Assembly: GCF_043641665.1 (NCBI RefSeq)
Contig: NC_092181.1
Coordinates: 1,211,001-1,275,000, forward strand
Direction: 5' to 3'
Origin: Enoplosus armatus
Lineage: Eukaryota; Chordata; Actinopteri; Centrarchiformes; Enoplosidae
Length of the DNA stretch: 64,000 nucleotides
Positions 38,071 through 50,745 of this stretch are shown one piece after another (the first letter of the stretch is position 1; the number at the start of each line of letters is the position of its first letter). The position numbers and the translations under genes are program-made. The notes beneath the pieces were generated by a model that did no database searches, was not told the origin of the DNA, and worked only from the letters and a program-made list of their open reading frames with translations.

Positions 38071-38614
38071 AGTTTAAGGAATTAACAGGGCTTCCTGGCA
38101 ACTACTGCTCAGCCCTGAAGCTAAATGATTATTGAACAGTGACGAAAGCCTCGCCCAGACATCTGTGCGTTTTACTCTCCTGTGCTGAACATCAAAAACA
38201 CTAGATTTGGGGGTCCAAACTCCGTTTGTACTTTCAGAAACACAACCTGTTCATGAAACAAAATCAACTTGTTCAATTTGTTGACCACTTACATATCAAT
38301 CACAAGCTTGGGTTTTCAACCATCAGGCAATTGTTGAGGACTCTGTTGTGTCCCCTGCCCTCGATGCTAAAACATGGCACTGGGTTGCATGTTGGGAGAG
38401 TGATGATAAAACACTCAGATAATGCTGCTCAGCAGATTTCCTTGTCTTGGTTTCCCAAACAACATCCATAATGTCTGTCCAATGGCCTGAATTCAAGATT
38501 AAGGGGCAATAAGTGAGATCCTTACTGCCCCAGAGCACAAAATGAACATAATACATCTTCAAGGATTGGACAGAGCAGTTGATCAATAATAGTGACTCCC
38601 CAAAATAATCACCC

Positions 38615-38617
<3 letters not shown>

Positions 38618-38652
<35 letters not shown>
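38618..38652. repeat. (CA)n microsatellite
   Basis: 35 nt of perfect AC repeat. Confidence 0.95.
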
Positions 38653-38657
<5 letters not shown>

Positions 38658-39252
38658 ACACTGACTTGCACTTTTCACCTGCTCGGTGATGGAGGACAGT
38701 GCTATGAGGGGACCATTATGTACTAAAGCCAATAACACAGCAGTATTATAATCACAGCGTAAAGTATTGTGATTACCTCATCACAAGACACTTCTGCTGG
38801 AGCTCCAATTAGCGAGCTAATCTCTGCTGTGGAAATCAGTTAGTTATGGAACAACAGCATTTATTTGGAGTGTGTCCGGCCAACTTTCATTCTCTTTTAG
38901 CTCTACTTTCTGTCTCTACCGACCCCTGTGTTAAATACCTGGTTCTTTAACTTCAACTTTAAATGTTCACCTGCTAGTTGCTAACTGTGTCTGTCTGCAA
39001 ATTAGACTTAACTTAAATTAGCACTATGACAGGCCTTTGTGGCTGAAGGCATAGAGTAGGGTGGAGATTGGATCAAGGCTTTAATTCACACTGAAACCAC
39101 TCTGCTAAAGACACATGTGCTCATGGTAAAGCATGTTGGATAAAAGCATCCACACCAAAGAGCTTCTGCCGTGTGAAACGTCATGAAACACAAGGAAGGT
39201 AAAGAATCTATCTTTTCCTCCATGTTCAAAATGTAACACAAGCTTTAGTATG

Positions 39253-39254
<2 letters not shown>

Positions 39255-39310
<56 letters not shown>
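39255..39310. repeat. (GT)28 microsatellite
   Basis: 56 nt of perfect TG repeat. A GGAGA pentanucleotide run (39608-39632) and another GT tract (39698-39721) follow within 450 nt. Confidence 0.95.
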
Positions 39311-39312
<2 letters not shown>

Positions 39313-39897
39313 TGTGGGTGGTCCCATGGGGTGTGCATTTGGGCTCAGACCTAACTGACCCCTTATGTTGTTTATCAGTCCCTAATTCATCCCAGTGGCA
39401 TCTGGGCATCACTGCAGTCTCTGGTGGCTGTGAAGTTTGCAGTGGTGGGGTGTCTAGTCGGGTATGCTGATGAAGGACGGGTGCTTGTGTGGGGGGGTTG
39501 CCCCGAAAAAAAAAAAGGCCTATCATGGTTTCCACACTCCCCCAGCAGAGCATCCATCTGGACGCAAGTAGGCTCATTGTTTTGACAGTCACAGCGTGGT
39601 GCTGTCTGGAGAGGAGAGGAGAGGAGAGGAGAAACCCCTCTTCACCTACTTAATTGTGCTGAACATGATGCAACAGGACGGGTCTGTGTTTAACGTATGT
39701 GTGTGTGTGTGTGTGTGTGTGCATGTTTGTTTGTGGTCAATTTGAAGAGCTTTAGTCTAAAATGGGGCACAATGTAATTCCAAACTTACAGCATACAATA
39801 GCATTTTGGAAATAAACACTTAACGAATGTACATCTTCCACTTATCTTGTATTCCTCTTTTCTGCTATACAGGAAGTAGAATACATTATGAGAGGTG

Positions 39898-39945
39898 AAG
39901 CTTTATTGATCACCAACCTAATTTCCCCAAAGGGGATCAATAGTT
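39898..39945. mobile_element. Diverged LINE tail, likely minus orientation
   Basis: GCTTTATTGATCACC followed by AATTTCCCCAAAGGGGATCAATAG contains the GGGGATCAATA word on + and GATCAATAAAGC on minus, resembling the same LINE tail class. Divergence makes the orientation uncertain. Confidence 0.4.
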
Positions 39946-41129
39946 TAATCTCTTATATCGTTATTTGTCTTTCCATATACCAGAGTTAAAGAACAGACAG
40001 CAAACCAATCGAGTGACCTCAGAATCAGCAGTTCACTTCATCATCTACAGGACAAGTGATAAGTGAATATACATGCACCACACTGAATCAGCCGACGAGA
40101 GCCGCCACCTCTCCACCATCACGAGAAGCACAAAACAGACCAAGTCACAGGATCGCTCACACGCTTTTATTGTTCATATATCAGGAACGTTTCCAGATAA
40201 AGTGCTGTATATTGATATCACATTCACTGACGCCAGGACAGGATTACAATGCCGTCAATACTATATATGGAAGCTACACCTAGCAATATGTAAAACATAA
40301 ATGATCCTGGATAAAGAGATAGGGCCAGTCCAGTTTCTCTCCTATCACCAACACACTCCCTGATGTGTCTCTTATCAGGCCTCAGTGGAGACAAACATGG
40401 AGTCAAACAGAATTTCATGATTCTTAGTGTTTGGGTTAACACCATGTGGATGTCAGAAAAGTTTACTTTCACTAAAATGACATTCAAATAACTTTTTCTC
40501 CGACCATCCAGGCATTTATTAAATTGTCAAACTCAATTATCTGGTGTATAAGTATCCTGAAAAAACATATTTTGGACAGTAGTGGTGGAAGCTGAGTTTA
40601 TTGTTTTTTCCCAGTAGAGTTCAAGTGGCTGATAGTAACTCAGCAAATCTTTGAGAGAGTGAAAATAACCCAAGGTGAGAAAGGGCATGGTTTATATTTC
40701 AAAAAGGGCACGGACATGTATGGGGGTGTGTAGGACAAAATAAATTCTGCTAGTTCTATGTCAAAATGTCAATATTCAGTCAATTGGCAGAAACTGAGAG
40801 ACCGGAGAGAGACATGATATAAGTTTTTGCATATTTTGTTTTGCATCTGAGGATATAAATGCAGTCAAGGCACATTGGCTGCTCATATGCACACAAAGTC
40901 CCAGTCGCCTGAATACTCTACTGGACAGTCCACGCTCACATGTGCAGCACAGACGCCATGTTGTATCAAGCCGTGTTGTGGCAGGGAGGAGGGCAGTTGA
41001 TTTGGATACTGAAAGTGAAGCAGACTCTTTGGCGGTAAAGTGAGCATCTGTAGACACATCAAAGGGACGCCAAACAAAAAGTCACACCCACTCATACAAA
41101 AACTAGAACAACATGACCCTTGTTTAAAG

Positions 41130-41632
41130 CAGCGGTGCCCAGCCTTTTTTTGCTTTCGAACCCTTAAAGGAGAACTCATTAAAAATGTGTGGAGTACGAC
41201 TGAATATGTGAAAAAAAGTCAGCGTCGGTTGGGTTTGAAAATGTATAAATGTGTGTGTGGAGTTAAAAAGAAGTGAGCTTACCAGACCTCTGTAGCCCAC
41301 TCCTCAGCTCTGCTCGAGGCTACATTAGCCACTACTAGCATGACACACCCAACTGAACTGTCTGCAGTTGAGTTGCATTGTGGGTAATGTAGGTGCCAGG
41401 CTTGACAAGGAAGAAGTTAATATAATATTTATATATATATAGTTTTATTTGAATGTTTTTTAGAGAGCCAAAGAGGTCAAAGCGATACAGTATTTCACAA
41501 GAAAGAACCAACACCAACAAAATAAAACACATTTTGTGTAGCAGAATTTTGTTGTTTTTTTCTTATTACCTACACCAGTGATCATCTCGCAACCCATTGT
41601 GGAGGTCCTGGCTGTCAGGCTGGGAACCACTG
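41130..41632. mobile_element. Non-autonomous hAT-type MITE, 503 bp
   Basis: The left end begins CAGCGGTGCCCAGCCT and the right end, reverse-complemented, begins CAGTGGTTCCCAGCCT: 14 of 16 match, and the pattern CAGTGGTTCCCAACC is typical of hAT (Charlie-like) ends. Flanks are GTTTAAAG (41122-41129) and CTTTAAAG (41633-41640), a 7/8 match to the 8-bp target duplication of hAT elements. There is no transposase frame inside. Confidence 0.8.
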
Positions 41633-41933
41633 CTTTAAAGGATGAGTTTACAGGTAAACAAAATGACATACAGTGTTTATCGTTTGTCAATAACAAAATA
41701 TCTCTCATATTGATGAAGGGTACATTTCTGGTAATATGTACCCTCACCTCTTAATGTGGCCATATGTTGATGGCGAAATGCATATCTCAGTGTTTCAAAG
41801 GAAATGCCATTGTGCTCACTCTCCACTTGACAGTGCTTCCGCATTTCCTGTCTCTGTCATGATCATTGTCACATTTTCACTTGCATTTAGTCAATCATTG
41901 TCATAAATGTGCCATAACATCCTGATTGAACTA

Positions 41934-41939
<6 letters not shown>

Positions 41940-41989
<50 letters not shown>
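41940..41989. repeat. (CA)25 microsatellite
   Basis: 50 nt of perfect CA repeat, about 300 nt past the presumed add3 cleavage site. Confidence 0.95.
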
Positions 41990-41995
<6 letters not shown>

Positions 41996-42289
41996 ATTCA
42001 CTTTTAAAATCAAGAATAAAAATAAAAAAAGGCACCAGCTACTGTTCTCTTCCTGCTCATTTAACACTGTACTGTATCTCAGCAAAGGTCCTTCTGTTCT
42101 ACAATACTGTGAAATTATAATGAAAAATGCAGCATTAAACTTGTGAAGCTGAATATGTACACTTCATCATATGACTGCTCAATTCATGATAATGGCATAA
42201 AGTAAAATGAGTGCGTATGGATTATGTTGAACTTAAAAGCTGTTGGAGGAGTGACGTGAATTGTGATGCACAAACATGAAAAATGAGCT

Positions 42290-45006
42290 TCCGTTTCTTA
42301 AAATACAGTTTTATTTGTGAATTTACACTGATTAGCAATACATCTAAAAGCAACTCCATTAGATAACCATTTATATAGGATTTTCACAGGTCACAAAGTA
42401 GCTTGGCTCATTCTGGCATGCCAAAGCAAAACTCGTTCTTTTTTAAAACAGAAAAAAAAAGGTGGATAGAGAGGCATTAGTAAAGCAAGGTGCAAAGAGT
42501 CGGAATCAGAAGAGGAGAAAATAAAAAGGATGCAATGCACATTCAGTTCATCTGGGAGCAATTTATGCTCATAAAATGGTTAATAAAAAAAAAGCCTAGT
42601 GCTCTCTGCAAACTAAAAGAAAAAAAAGAAAGAAAGAAAGCGTACTGCGATACAAATGGAGGATGAAAAACTTTCCAGGAGGAGAGATGGTGTGAAAGAA
42701 AAAGACTGATAAAAACATGGTGCGTTAGTGTCAGGTTGCCTGACCCCCTGCCTCTGTCTACTACACACACACATATGCACTTCCATTTCCAAACTCACAC
42801 CTCCCTTCTCCATCTTTCAGTTGTGTGACCTCGGCTCTTTGCCCAGAGCCAAAAGCTATCGTTTAACACAGCTAAAGATGTGTCCCTAAACCCTCCCTCC
42901 CTCCAAATCCAATACTTCACATTGCTAGCTGGGATATTGGTACATCTGGTTAAACTGCGGGGGGAGGATATGTGGCAACCCATCACACTTTGGCTTTGCA
43001 GAGTTCAACTGTGGGTCATGTGACAGTTACAGCACGATCGTGTTTACTAGAGAAATTACATGAGGGGAGGCTGAAACTGAAATGACGACCGGGCTCGCAG
43101 AGCGATCAAATAAAAATAAAATGTCCATATGACCGCCTTGTAATGTTCCAGTCTCAGGAGGAAATAAATGGCAAATTAGGGTGAGGAGGCGTAGCTGCTG
43201 TGAATGTAGCTACTGGGAAAAAAAATAAAGTCGAGTTTTTTGGAGCCTGAGGGGTGTCGATGCAGTCACTGGGGTGGTTTAACAGAGGTCTCGTTAGGGT
43301 CCTTGACGGCCGAGCAGGCAGACGAGAATCGCAACCCTTGTCTCATCGTTAAAAATAGTGGAGGAAAAAAAAAATTTACAATATGGCTTTAAAAACACAC
43401 ACAAACACACCAACAAAAAACACACTCCACGACCCCCATGGTTCTCATTTCAGCTGTGGACTGCAGTTGGTTTGACGTAGTATTTCAGCACTACGCTTCC
43501 TGTTTTTTTAAATGTTTTTCTTTTGTTGAGTTGAGAAGTAGAGATCATTTCTCATGTGTGACACCAATGAAAGACGACTCGCTCTCTCCCTTCATTCGAC
43601 TCACTTTCTGGGTCCTGACCTTTCTCCGACACCATGACTTGCTTGCCACTTGCACAACTTTTACCAAATACTTCACAATCTCCTTCACTGGTGAAACCAC
43701 CTGCAACTAAAATGTGTTATATACCACAAGAAAAGTGCAGCACAATAAAATAAAAAATATATAGTTAAAAATCTATAGCCAACATATCCAGTTTTCATAT
43801 ATCTGTGTTATATAGTAAATTTGTGTACTCTGAAGATTAGAATATAATTTGAGCAATCAGGCATCACTACAGAACATAGTCAGCCATATAAAGTCAGTTC
43901 TTGCAAAAAGAGAAAACATGCGTAACATCTGTATTCTCTGTAAAAGCTTAGAAATGAGTAAAAAACAGAGTTGACTAATACCAAATTCGTGTTGAATAAA
44001 AAAAGATCAAATTTCATGAGATGACAGACTAGACACAAACAGTGACGCTTCACTAAAATTAGATTGTTTCTTCCATTTCGTTTGGCAAAAAAAAACATTG
44101 AGATGAAGAGGACAAGATATGAAAATGCTACATAAATATTCTGAGTGAGTCAGCGGCTCTTTGAGATAATGTCAACTTAGTTGTGATAGGCCGGGGGCCT
44201 TCATCCTCACTACCTCGTCCAGTCTAGCAACCCTTTAACTCATCCGTAGTCCAACCACAATCAGCTGAAGAGAGGGTTTGTACCAGAAGCCTGCGCTTTA
44301 AGAAGTTTGAAGAGTGTGAGAGAGCGAGGCAGAGAGAAAACCTCTCTCACAGTAAATACATCAACACAAACCCTGTGGCTGTTTTTCTGAGACCAGTTTT
44401 CCAGTGTGACTTCAAATTTTCATGTGGCCTCTCAGTTCCCTACGCAGAGTCGGGTGACCAGAATGTAAAAACGAAACCTTTAAAGACCGGGGGAGTCTTG
44501 ACAGAAAAATAAAAAAACAAGGTTTAGTTTCAACCTGTGCAGTTTTACAAGACTCATGTTGCAATCCAACCATTTCATAAAATCGGATTTTGAATCAAGA
44601 AATACGCAAGGTGGTTTCAAGTTGTGTTGTCAGCCTGGGAAACAACACAGGAGGAGCCAGTTATTCAGGATCTAAATGGCCTCAAATGACACTTTACGGC
44701 TTCCAAGGAGCCCTGTTAGAGTACTGCACAGGTGATCAGGTGTGTAGACACACAACACCCTCTTCTTGTCTTTTTTTTGTTACAAACCAATTCATTTTTA
44801 ATGTAATCCGTTCTTCTGCCTTTTGCACATAAAACCTTTTGTTAAAAAATTCAAATAAAATTAAAAACAAAAGAACATAAAAGGACATTTCAAACGGAGA
44901 CAAAATAAAAACACAGAGATTAAACAGAAAAGGAGGCTGCCGCCCCTCTTTCTCCTTCTGAGCAGACGCTCTTCCAGCCTGCCTCGCCCCAGCTGCCCGT
45001 CTGCTC
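42290..45006 (-). other. add3: add3 3' untranslated region (inferred, about 2.7 kb)
   Basis: From the stop codon to a probable cleavage site near 42290. The region is A/T-rich with no coding frame of note on the minus strand. An ATTAAA variant signal at 44797-44802, about 205 nt after the stop, could give a short 3' end, and the canonical AATAAA at 42310-42315 a long one. No RNA evidence is available, so the true end is inferred. Confidence 0.6.
42310..42315 (-). terminator. Candidate poly(A) signal AATAAA of add3
   Basis: AATAAA on the minus strand (TTTATT on +). In transcript sense a T/GT-rich stretch (TTTTTCATGTTTGTG) follows 26-40 bases downstream, the normal arrangement for cleavage and polyadenylation. 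It is the only canonical signal I found between the stop codon and this point. Confidence 0.55.
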
Positions 45007-45257
45007 TCAGGCCTCCATCTTCTCTTTCTTCTTGTTCTTCTTCAGGAAGGACGGGGTGCGGAACTTCTTCTTCTTCTTGGTGTTGGGCGACTTGGAGGGC
45101 GAGCTCTCGGGGGACAGTGCCTCCTCGATCTTCTCGCCGGAGCGCACCGTGATCTCCACGCTCTCCACGCTGGTGGTTAGCTGGCTGACGCGCTTGGACA
45201 ACTCCTCGTCCACGTCGCCGTGGTTGTCTTTGCCGTTCATGAGGCCCGTGTGGTTCT
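45007..45257 (-). CDS. add3: add3 last coding exon with MARCKS-related domain and stop
   Basis: Acceptor CCTCAG|AGAACC, entering in phase 1. It encodes '[20 protein letters not shown]', then '[20 protein letters not shown]', a Ser/Pro stretch and the terminal basic domain '[14 protein letters not shown]' ending 'KKKEKMEA' and TGA at 45007-45009. In adducins this domain binds calmodulin, actin-spectrin and acidic lipids, and its Ser in RTPSF is the PKC/PKA site. Compared with mammalian ADD3, about 15 residues after 'EENHE' ('LFSKSFISM...') are absent. Confidence 0.96.
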
Positions 45258-48200
45258 CTGAGGGAGGGAGGGACGGAGGAGGAGTGAGACAAAGGTTAGG
45301 TGAGGACAGGGAACAAGAAACAGACGAAGGCTACTTCACTTCATTCTGCAACACACATCCTATTAAAAGACCCACAACTAATAAATAACCATATGGCTTA
45401 TGCTTTATATTGACTAATATTAGTGCAAAGTGCTACGTGCGTGGAAGAGTAAATCATGTGGGAAACTAACAAAAGAAAAGAAATAAAATGCTTTTTACAG
45501 AATTTCTTTTTTATTTGATCAGTGGCTGGAATCAGAGTAGTAGTCTTAAAAAAGTGACCGGAAATTACTTATCTGATAAATCATCTTTCTGCTCAGGTAA
45601 CAACAGTATTAACTGATTTATATTTCGAATTTTTAACCCAAAATCTACAGTATTTACACATATATAAAGTGGTATAATCCATAGAATACATCAGACTCAT
45701 GTCCATCGTGGGCTTGCCAACATGAACTGTTGCAAAATGTAAAATTACAGAAACAGCTGGTAAAATGAGGCAACCCCCCCCCAAAAAAACATATGCTATA
45801 AAGTTGCATGAAATCCTCTCTTTGCCTGTCTCTACGTAAAAGCTTCTCCAAAGTTGTATTTTTGGCAGGGGGACGGTATCGGACAACGATATATTACAGG
45901 CGTTCGTGTTATTGTGTCCACCCTCTGAACGTCTCACTCTCCTCATGTCGTGAATGTGAGGCTTTGCTGTCCCTACTGTACAAAACACACTAATAACCAC
46001 CTGAACTGTGCGCTGAACCTCTGCTTCCCACAAAGAGACACGCTGTCCCCGTGCTCTACATATTTCATAACATCCCTGCAGTGAAACTCTATAAGTGACC
46101 TGATAGCCCAGAGAGACTGTCCTGCTTTCACCTTAAAAAAACAAATGGGGCTTTGAAGACTACACCCACTCCCTTAATGACTGTTCACGTAACAGGCCTG
46201 CTGGTGTCACATCCCTGTCTCTGGGTTGCAAAGGCAGGTTAGGGAATGCAGGGCAGCGGCATCATGTTACGACGCTAGAACACGAAAACAGTGACGACTT
46301 CTTGGGTTATTTTCATCTTAGCACAAAACAAAAAATACACATGAATACGACTTTAAAAAGCAGCACGCACAACAATTGACCTGGTTTCAGCACAACAACT
46401 GGCTGACCTTGGGGGACCGCGGTGGAGTCAGAAAATATGAGTCCCCCGAGCTGATGTGCTGTCGCGGGTTAATTGTTACTCATTGTGTGGTTTTGCCTGT
46501 TTGTGCTGGAGGGAAGCTGACAGGAAGTCAATCCCATAGTGTAATTATTTACAACCTGTAAAGCGGCCGCTGTGATCTTTGTCTCTCTTGGAGGAACATC
46601 AACTGGCTTCAAATGTCAGACGCAAGATTTCTGTGTTAACAGATACAAGACTGTAGATCCAAGTGGCAGCAAGAGGCAACAATTCAATACCCAGAAATCA
46701 CGTGACGCGACACTACAGCATGTTCGTGTGAACAAGCCGGCAGGTCTGTGATGTTTTACACTAAAGGCATCTCGTTTTGACTATTGTAGTGAGTGGTGCA
46801 TATAAGGACGCTCTAATACTCAAAATTTAGAGTTAGCTAGCAAAAAAGTTGAAAACTTTTCTTTGCTTTCCTGCCAGGACTCTCTGCAAGAAAGCAAATT
46901 ATTTGTATTAAAAAGGTTTGGGTTTGGCAGCCACTTCTGAAATCCTAGATGTTCCTGAATGCACCATCAATGAGTGCATTTAAAAGCAGTTCAAGCAAGG
47001 TACCAAAATTGCTCCTGTGATGGATTACCTATCATAGTCCTTACAACTTGATTCTTGTATTATACTGACATGAACGGAATCCGTGTGAATCCGTAACTGT
47101 ATAAAATATAAATGTATGCTTTGAAAAACTGTCAGCAGTAATGTAAAAGTGCTTTTATTGCTTCATCTCTTCTGGCAGGTAAGGATGCGTTTTCATAACC
47201 AACAGCAGGAAGCAGCAATTGATTTAAACGGGTGAAAAAATCATTAGTGCAGTACAAAGTTATAGCACAGATCAGTAGTTAAGGCGCTGCATACTGAGCT
47301 CTTAGTCCATTTCATTTTAATGTGCACTCTCATGCACACACACTCAAACACACATCTTATCTTAAAGACACACAGCAAGGCTGAAACAGTCTCTCTCTCT
47401 GGCTCTGAGTGAGCGATACCTTCTTTAGCTGGAGTGCTTTGCGGGGACTGGGTGAGGGACAGAGACTGAGAGAGAGTGGAGCCGTCGTCGGAGGTTAGAT
47501 CGTGCTCTCCATCTGCAGGGAGGGTGGGGAGGGGGTCGAGGCGGGTGAGGGGTGGATGAGAGGATTGCAGGGTGGTGTAGAGGATTGAAGTAGTGGGACG
47601 ACAGCAGGGGTGAGTGGGATGAGAGGTTGGGGGGATGGAGGGATTTGGGATGAAGGGTCGGGGGGGGGGGGGGGGGGTCGAGAGATTAGTGGTAACACAC
47701 ACATGTTAGAATCAGGCCATGCACAGCTGCTTTTACACAAAATCTCCAGAATCCTTGTCTGTTGATCGTCGGGCTCTCAGAGCACCATCACTGCTATCTG
47801 TTGTCTCCTGGTGGCTGAGCGCACTGTGACATGTTGTTGTGAATCCTCGTGCAACATGCTAACACATAACATGCTAGAAATAAGGTCATTTAGTAGCTCT
47901 CTTCTTCAAATACATCAGGGATGCACTTTTACATAAAGGAAGGAGATAAACTATATTACAAGCTAAGGCTGGGCATCATTAGCACAAAGAAACTACTTCA
48001 AACTACTAAGTTTTTTGTGTGATGTAACGTAACACTGAAACACAGTTAACTCCACCACATCACCCTGATGTTATCTTTACCTGATGTAGACTTCATGAGG
48101 TCAGAAAGGTCAGAAAGCAATTTAAACCATAATAATGCCCAAAAATAATGACTTTTGATGCCCTTTATATCCTTACTCTACTTAAGAGACCTTAGAGTTT

Positions 48201-48745
48201 TTTTCATTTACTTAATTTCCCATCAGCTCATCAGTTTTTTTCTCCACAAGCTCCTTACGGTTCCTGGCTCTTAATGTCTGAAAAACAAATTGAGCACTCG
48301 GCCTTTTGTATCTCTAACGTGATAAAAACCCGTCTTGAACAGCTTTTATCAAAACAACTTTTATAAGTACAGTAAATGTTACAGTCCAGCTCAGCATTAG
48401 TAGCTTCATTAGTCAGAAACACTGATTAGTGTGAATGAATGACATAACCCACATCACTTTAACACATTCATGAGCACATTCAGTTGCCTGTCGTTCACAA
48501 CTCAGTCATGCACAGCGTATAGAAGATAGCTGCACAACCTGGTCTGTGTTCCGTATGAGCTTATCAGATGTTTCATGTACATGAACGATATAACTTTGTA
48601 TTTTTAAATATAGAACAAGCTGCATAAGCCTCGTCTTGTTGTTCAAAGTGCACCTTACACACCATGTACAGGAGGTCAGCCTCACAAGTTTACAAAATGA
48701 ATATACAGACTGGACTGGACACAACTGATCACATGGTAAACCTAT

Positions 48746-48782
<37 letters not shown>

Positions 48783-50305
48783 GCCCAGGCCTATATCAGG
48801 CCATTACAGACGGTCTCCAGCTTGCATCCAGATTGGCCACCGGGGATTCATGGGGCTGTGGGGGCAACAGTGTCATAGCAACGGGCTCCACTCATGTGGC
48901 GGGTGTGAAGACCTGCTGTCTGTTCGGTCTGCCATCTTAGTCATACCGGTCCCTCATAAACACACACACACACACACTTGCACCATGTTTCATATGCACA
49001 TAAGAGCATTTGTATGATCCTATAAACATGTATGAACACATGTGCATGCTGATGTACACACACGTACACAAACACACACTTTAATCTGGTCCAGCGTGGC
49101 AGGAGCCCGGGCAGAACGGGGACTAGTGGACAACCCCCCCTTCATTATCTGTTCACTATTGATTTTTCCCCTGCCTCTTTGAAAGGCAGTGAGACAGAGG
49201 GCTAATATGATTAGCACTGACTATCCTGTGTGTGAGTGTGTGTGTTGGTGTGTACGTGCAGACACAAGGTTAACACAGACGAAGGCAGCAGCGGAGCCCC
49301 GGGGGGACAAGCCCTCACGTTAAAAGATATATGTTTGTATGTGCAACCCCAGGCAGTGTGTTAGAATAGGGACAGAAACAGGATTATATGGATGTGTATT
49401 AACAACAAGACTGCTGAGAGAGCACAGAACAAACTGAAGATGTACAGTAATCAATCTGAAAGTCAACATTTGAGGAGGAGGAGGAGGGACAGATTTACAA
49501 GTTTAAAGAAATCCTGATTTGGTTCGAGCTCAGTTTGAAATCTGCTCCAGCTGTTTTAGCCGATTCTGAGCACTGAAAAATGTCAGATGGTGCTTGTTAA
49601 CAACTTTAACAGGCTTCAGCAAGACATGCCCACATCTGGCACATCTTGTTCTTCACACCAGGAAGTAGCCAGACTCTATTAGAAAGAGGAATCTACTAGA
49701 TTGAGACTTGACTTCTAGGTCAAATCCAACAGATTTCACCCTCAGTGCCTGTCAGGGATACAAACTAGAGCTGAACTTGTACTGAATTTGTTGAGGCCCA
49801 TACTGATATCTGGGAATAACAGAACTCAGACAATGGTATATCGGCCAATGTTTAAACAAACGTTTTCCACATGGATACGTCTAATTTTGCTATTCAAGCG
49901 TTGTGATAAAGATACTGCATGTCGTGAGCAGGATATTTTACAGTTGAACAATACATTTTACTTTAAAAGACGACAGTAACAGTAAAAATAACACAACAGT
50001 AAATTCTAAACAGTAACACACAATATATTCAATTTAAGAGAAATTGAAGTTAAAATAATCCTTAAAAATGCTACTTATTAAACATATTCTGCTGCCATGT
50101 CCAGCCAACATATACTCCGATATCTGTGATCTAGTGACAAATCTTGCTCACTCAAACTAATCTCTTCCTGTGTGTCTTACAGATTGATTATTGATTGATT
50201 GTTTTAAACCCGCTCAATCATTTGTGGTTAAATGAACCTTCACAGATTGGTAGGATTGTTTGCAGCTCACACAGAGGGACAAGTCTTTGGCTTTGAGTAC
50301 AAGTC

Positions 50306-50346
<41 letters not shown>

Positions 50347-50480
50347 AGTCCATATGTCTCTCAGTGTGACTGGGCTCTTGTGGTGTTTGTCTTGTGGTGA
50401 ATGAGTTCAGAATCAAGTCCACACACCTATGAACATAAATGAATTCATGGACTGGTGTGTATGAATTTGCATGTTTGTTT

Positions 50481-50513
<33 letters not shown>

Positions 50514-50677
50514 GTACCGCTGAGGCCTAGTTGCCTCCTCTCCACGTTCTTGTGGTACTCCGCCATGTCCTTCTCTGACAGCTCACTGAAGGGGTTGGGA
50601 GGCAGGGGAGCCATCTGCTCCTCCTCTGTGGGCACGTATGGCTGGGGAGGAGACAGGGAGAGGGGTGAGCATGTGAG

Positions 50678-50745
<68 letters not shown>

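Larger units (their letters stand above)
28281..42289. other. Intergenic DNA, part nearest add3
   Basis: No gene recognised. Positions 29100-29760 are dominated by four (GT)n tracts. Further right are the TTAA-flanked element, a 120-nt tandem duplication, copies of an unnamed repeat family, a degenerate CCAGT-rich stretch, a solo LTR, more (GT)n/(CA)n and a hAT-type MITE, each listed separately where supported. Confidence 0.7.
47513..50517 (-). other. add3 intron before the optional exon
   Basis: 3.0 kb with a G18 run (47660-47677), (GT)n tracts at 48749-48780, 50309-50344 and 50483-50512, and (CA)n near 48960-48977. No exon-like segment recognised. Confidence 0.8.

Noticed and set aside
44861..45292. 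143-residue ORF on - over the last add3 exon
   Set aside because: It is a different frame of the same DNA; the adducin frame gives the conserved MARCKS-related domain and stop.
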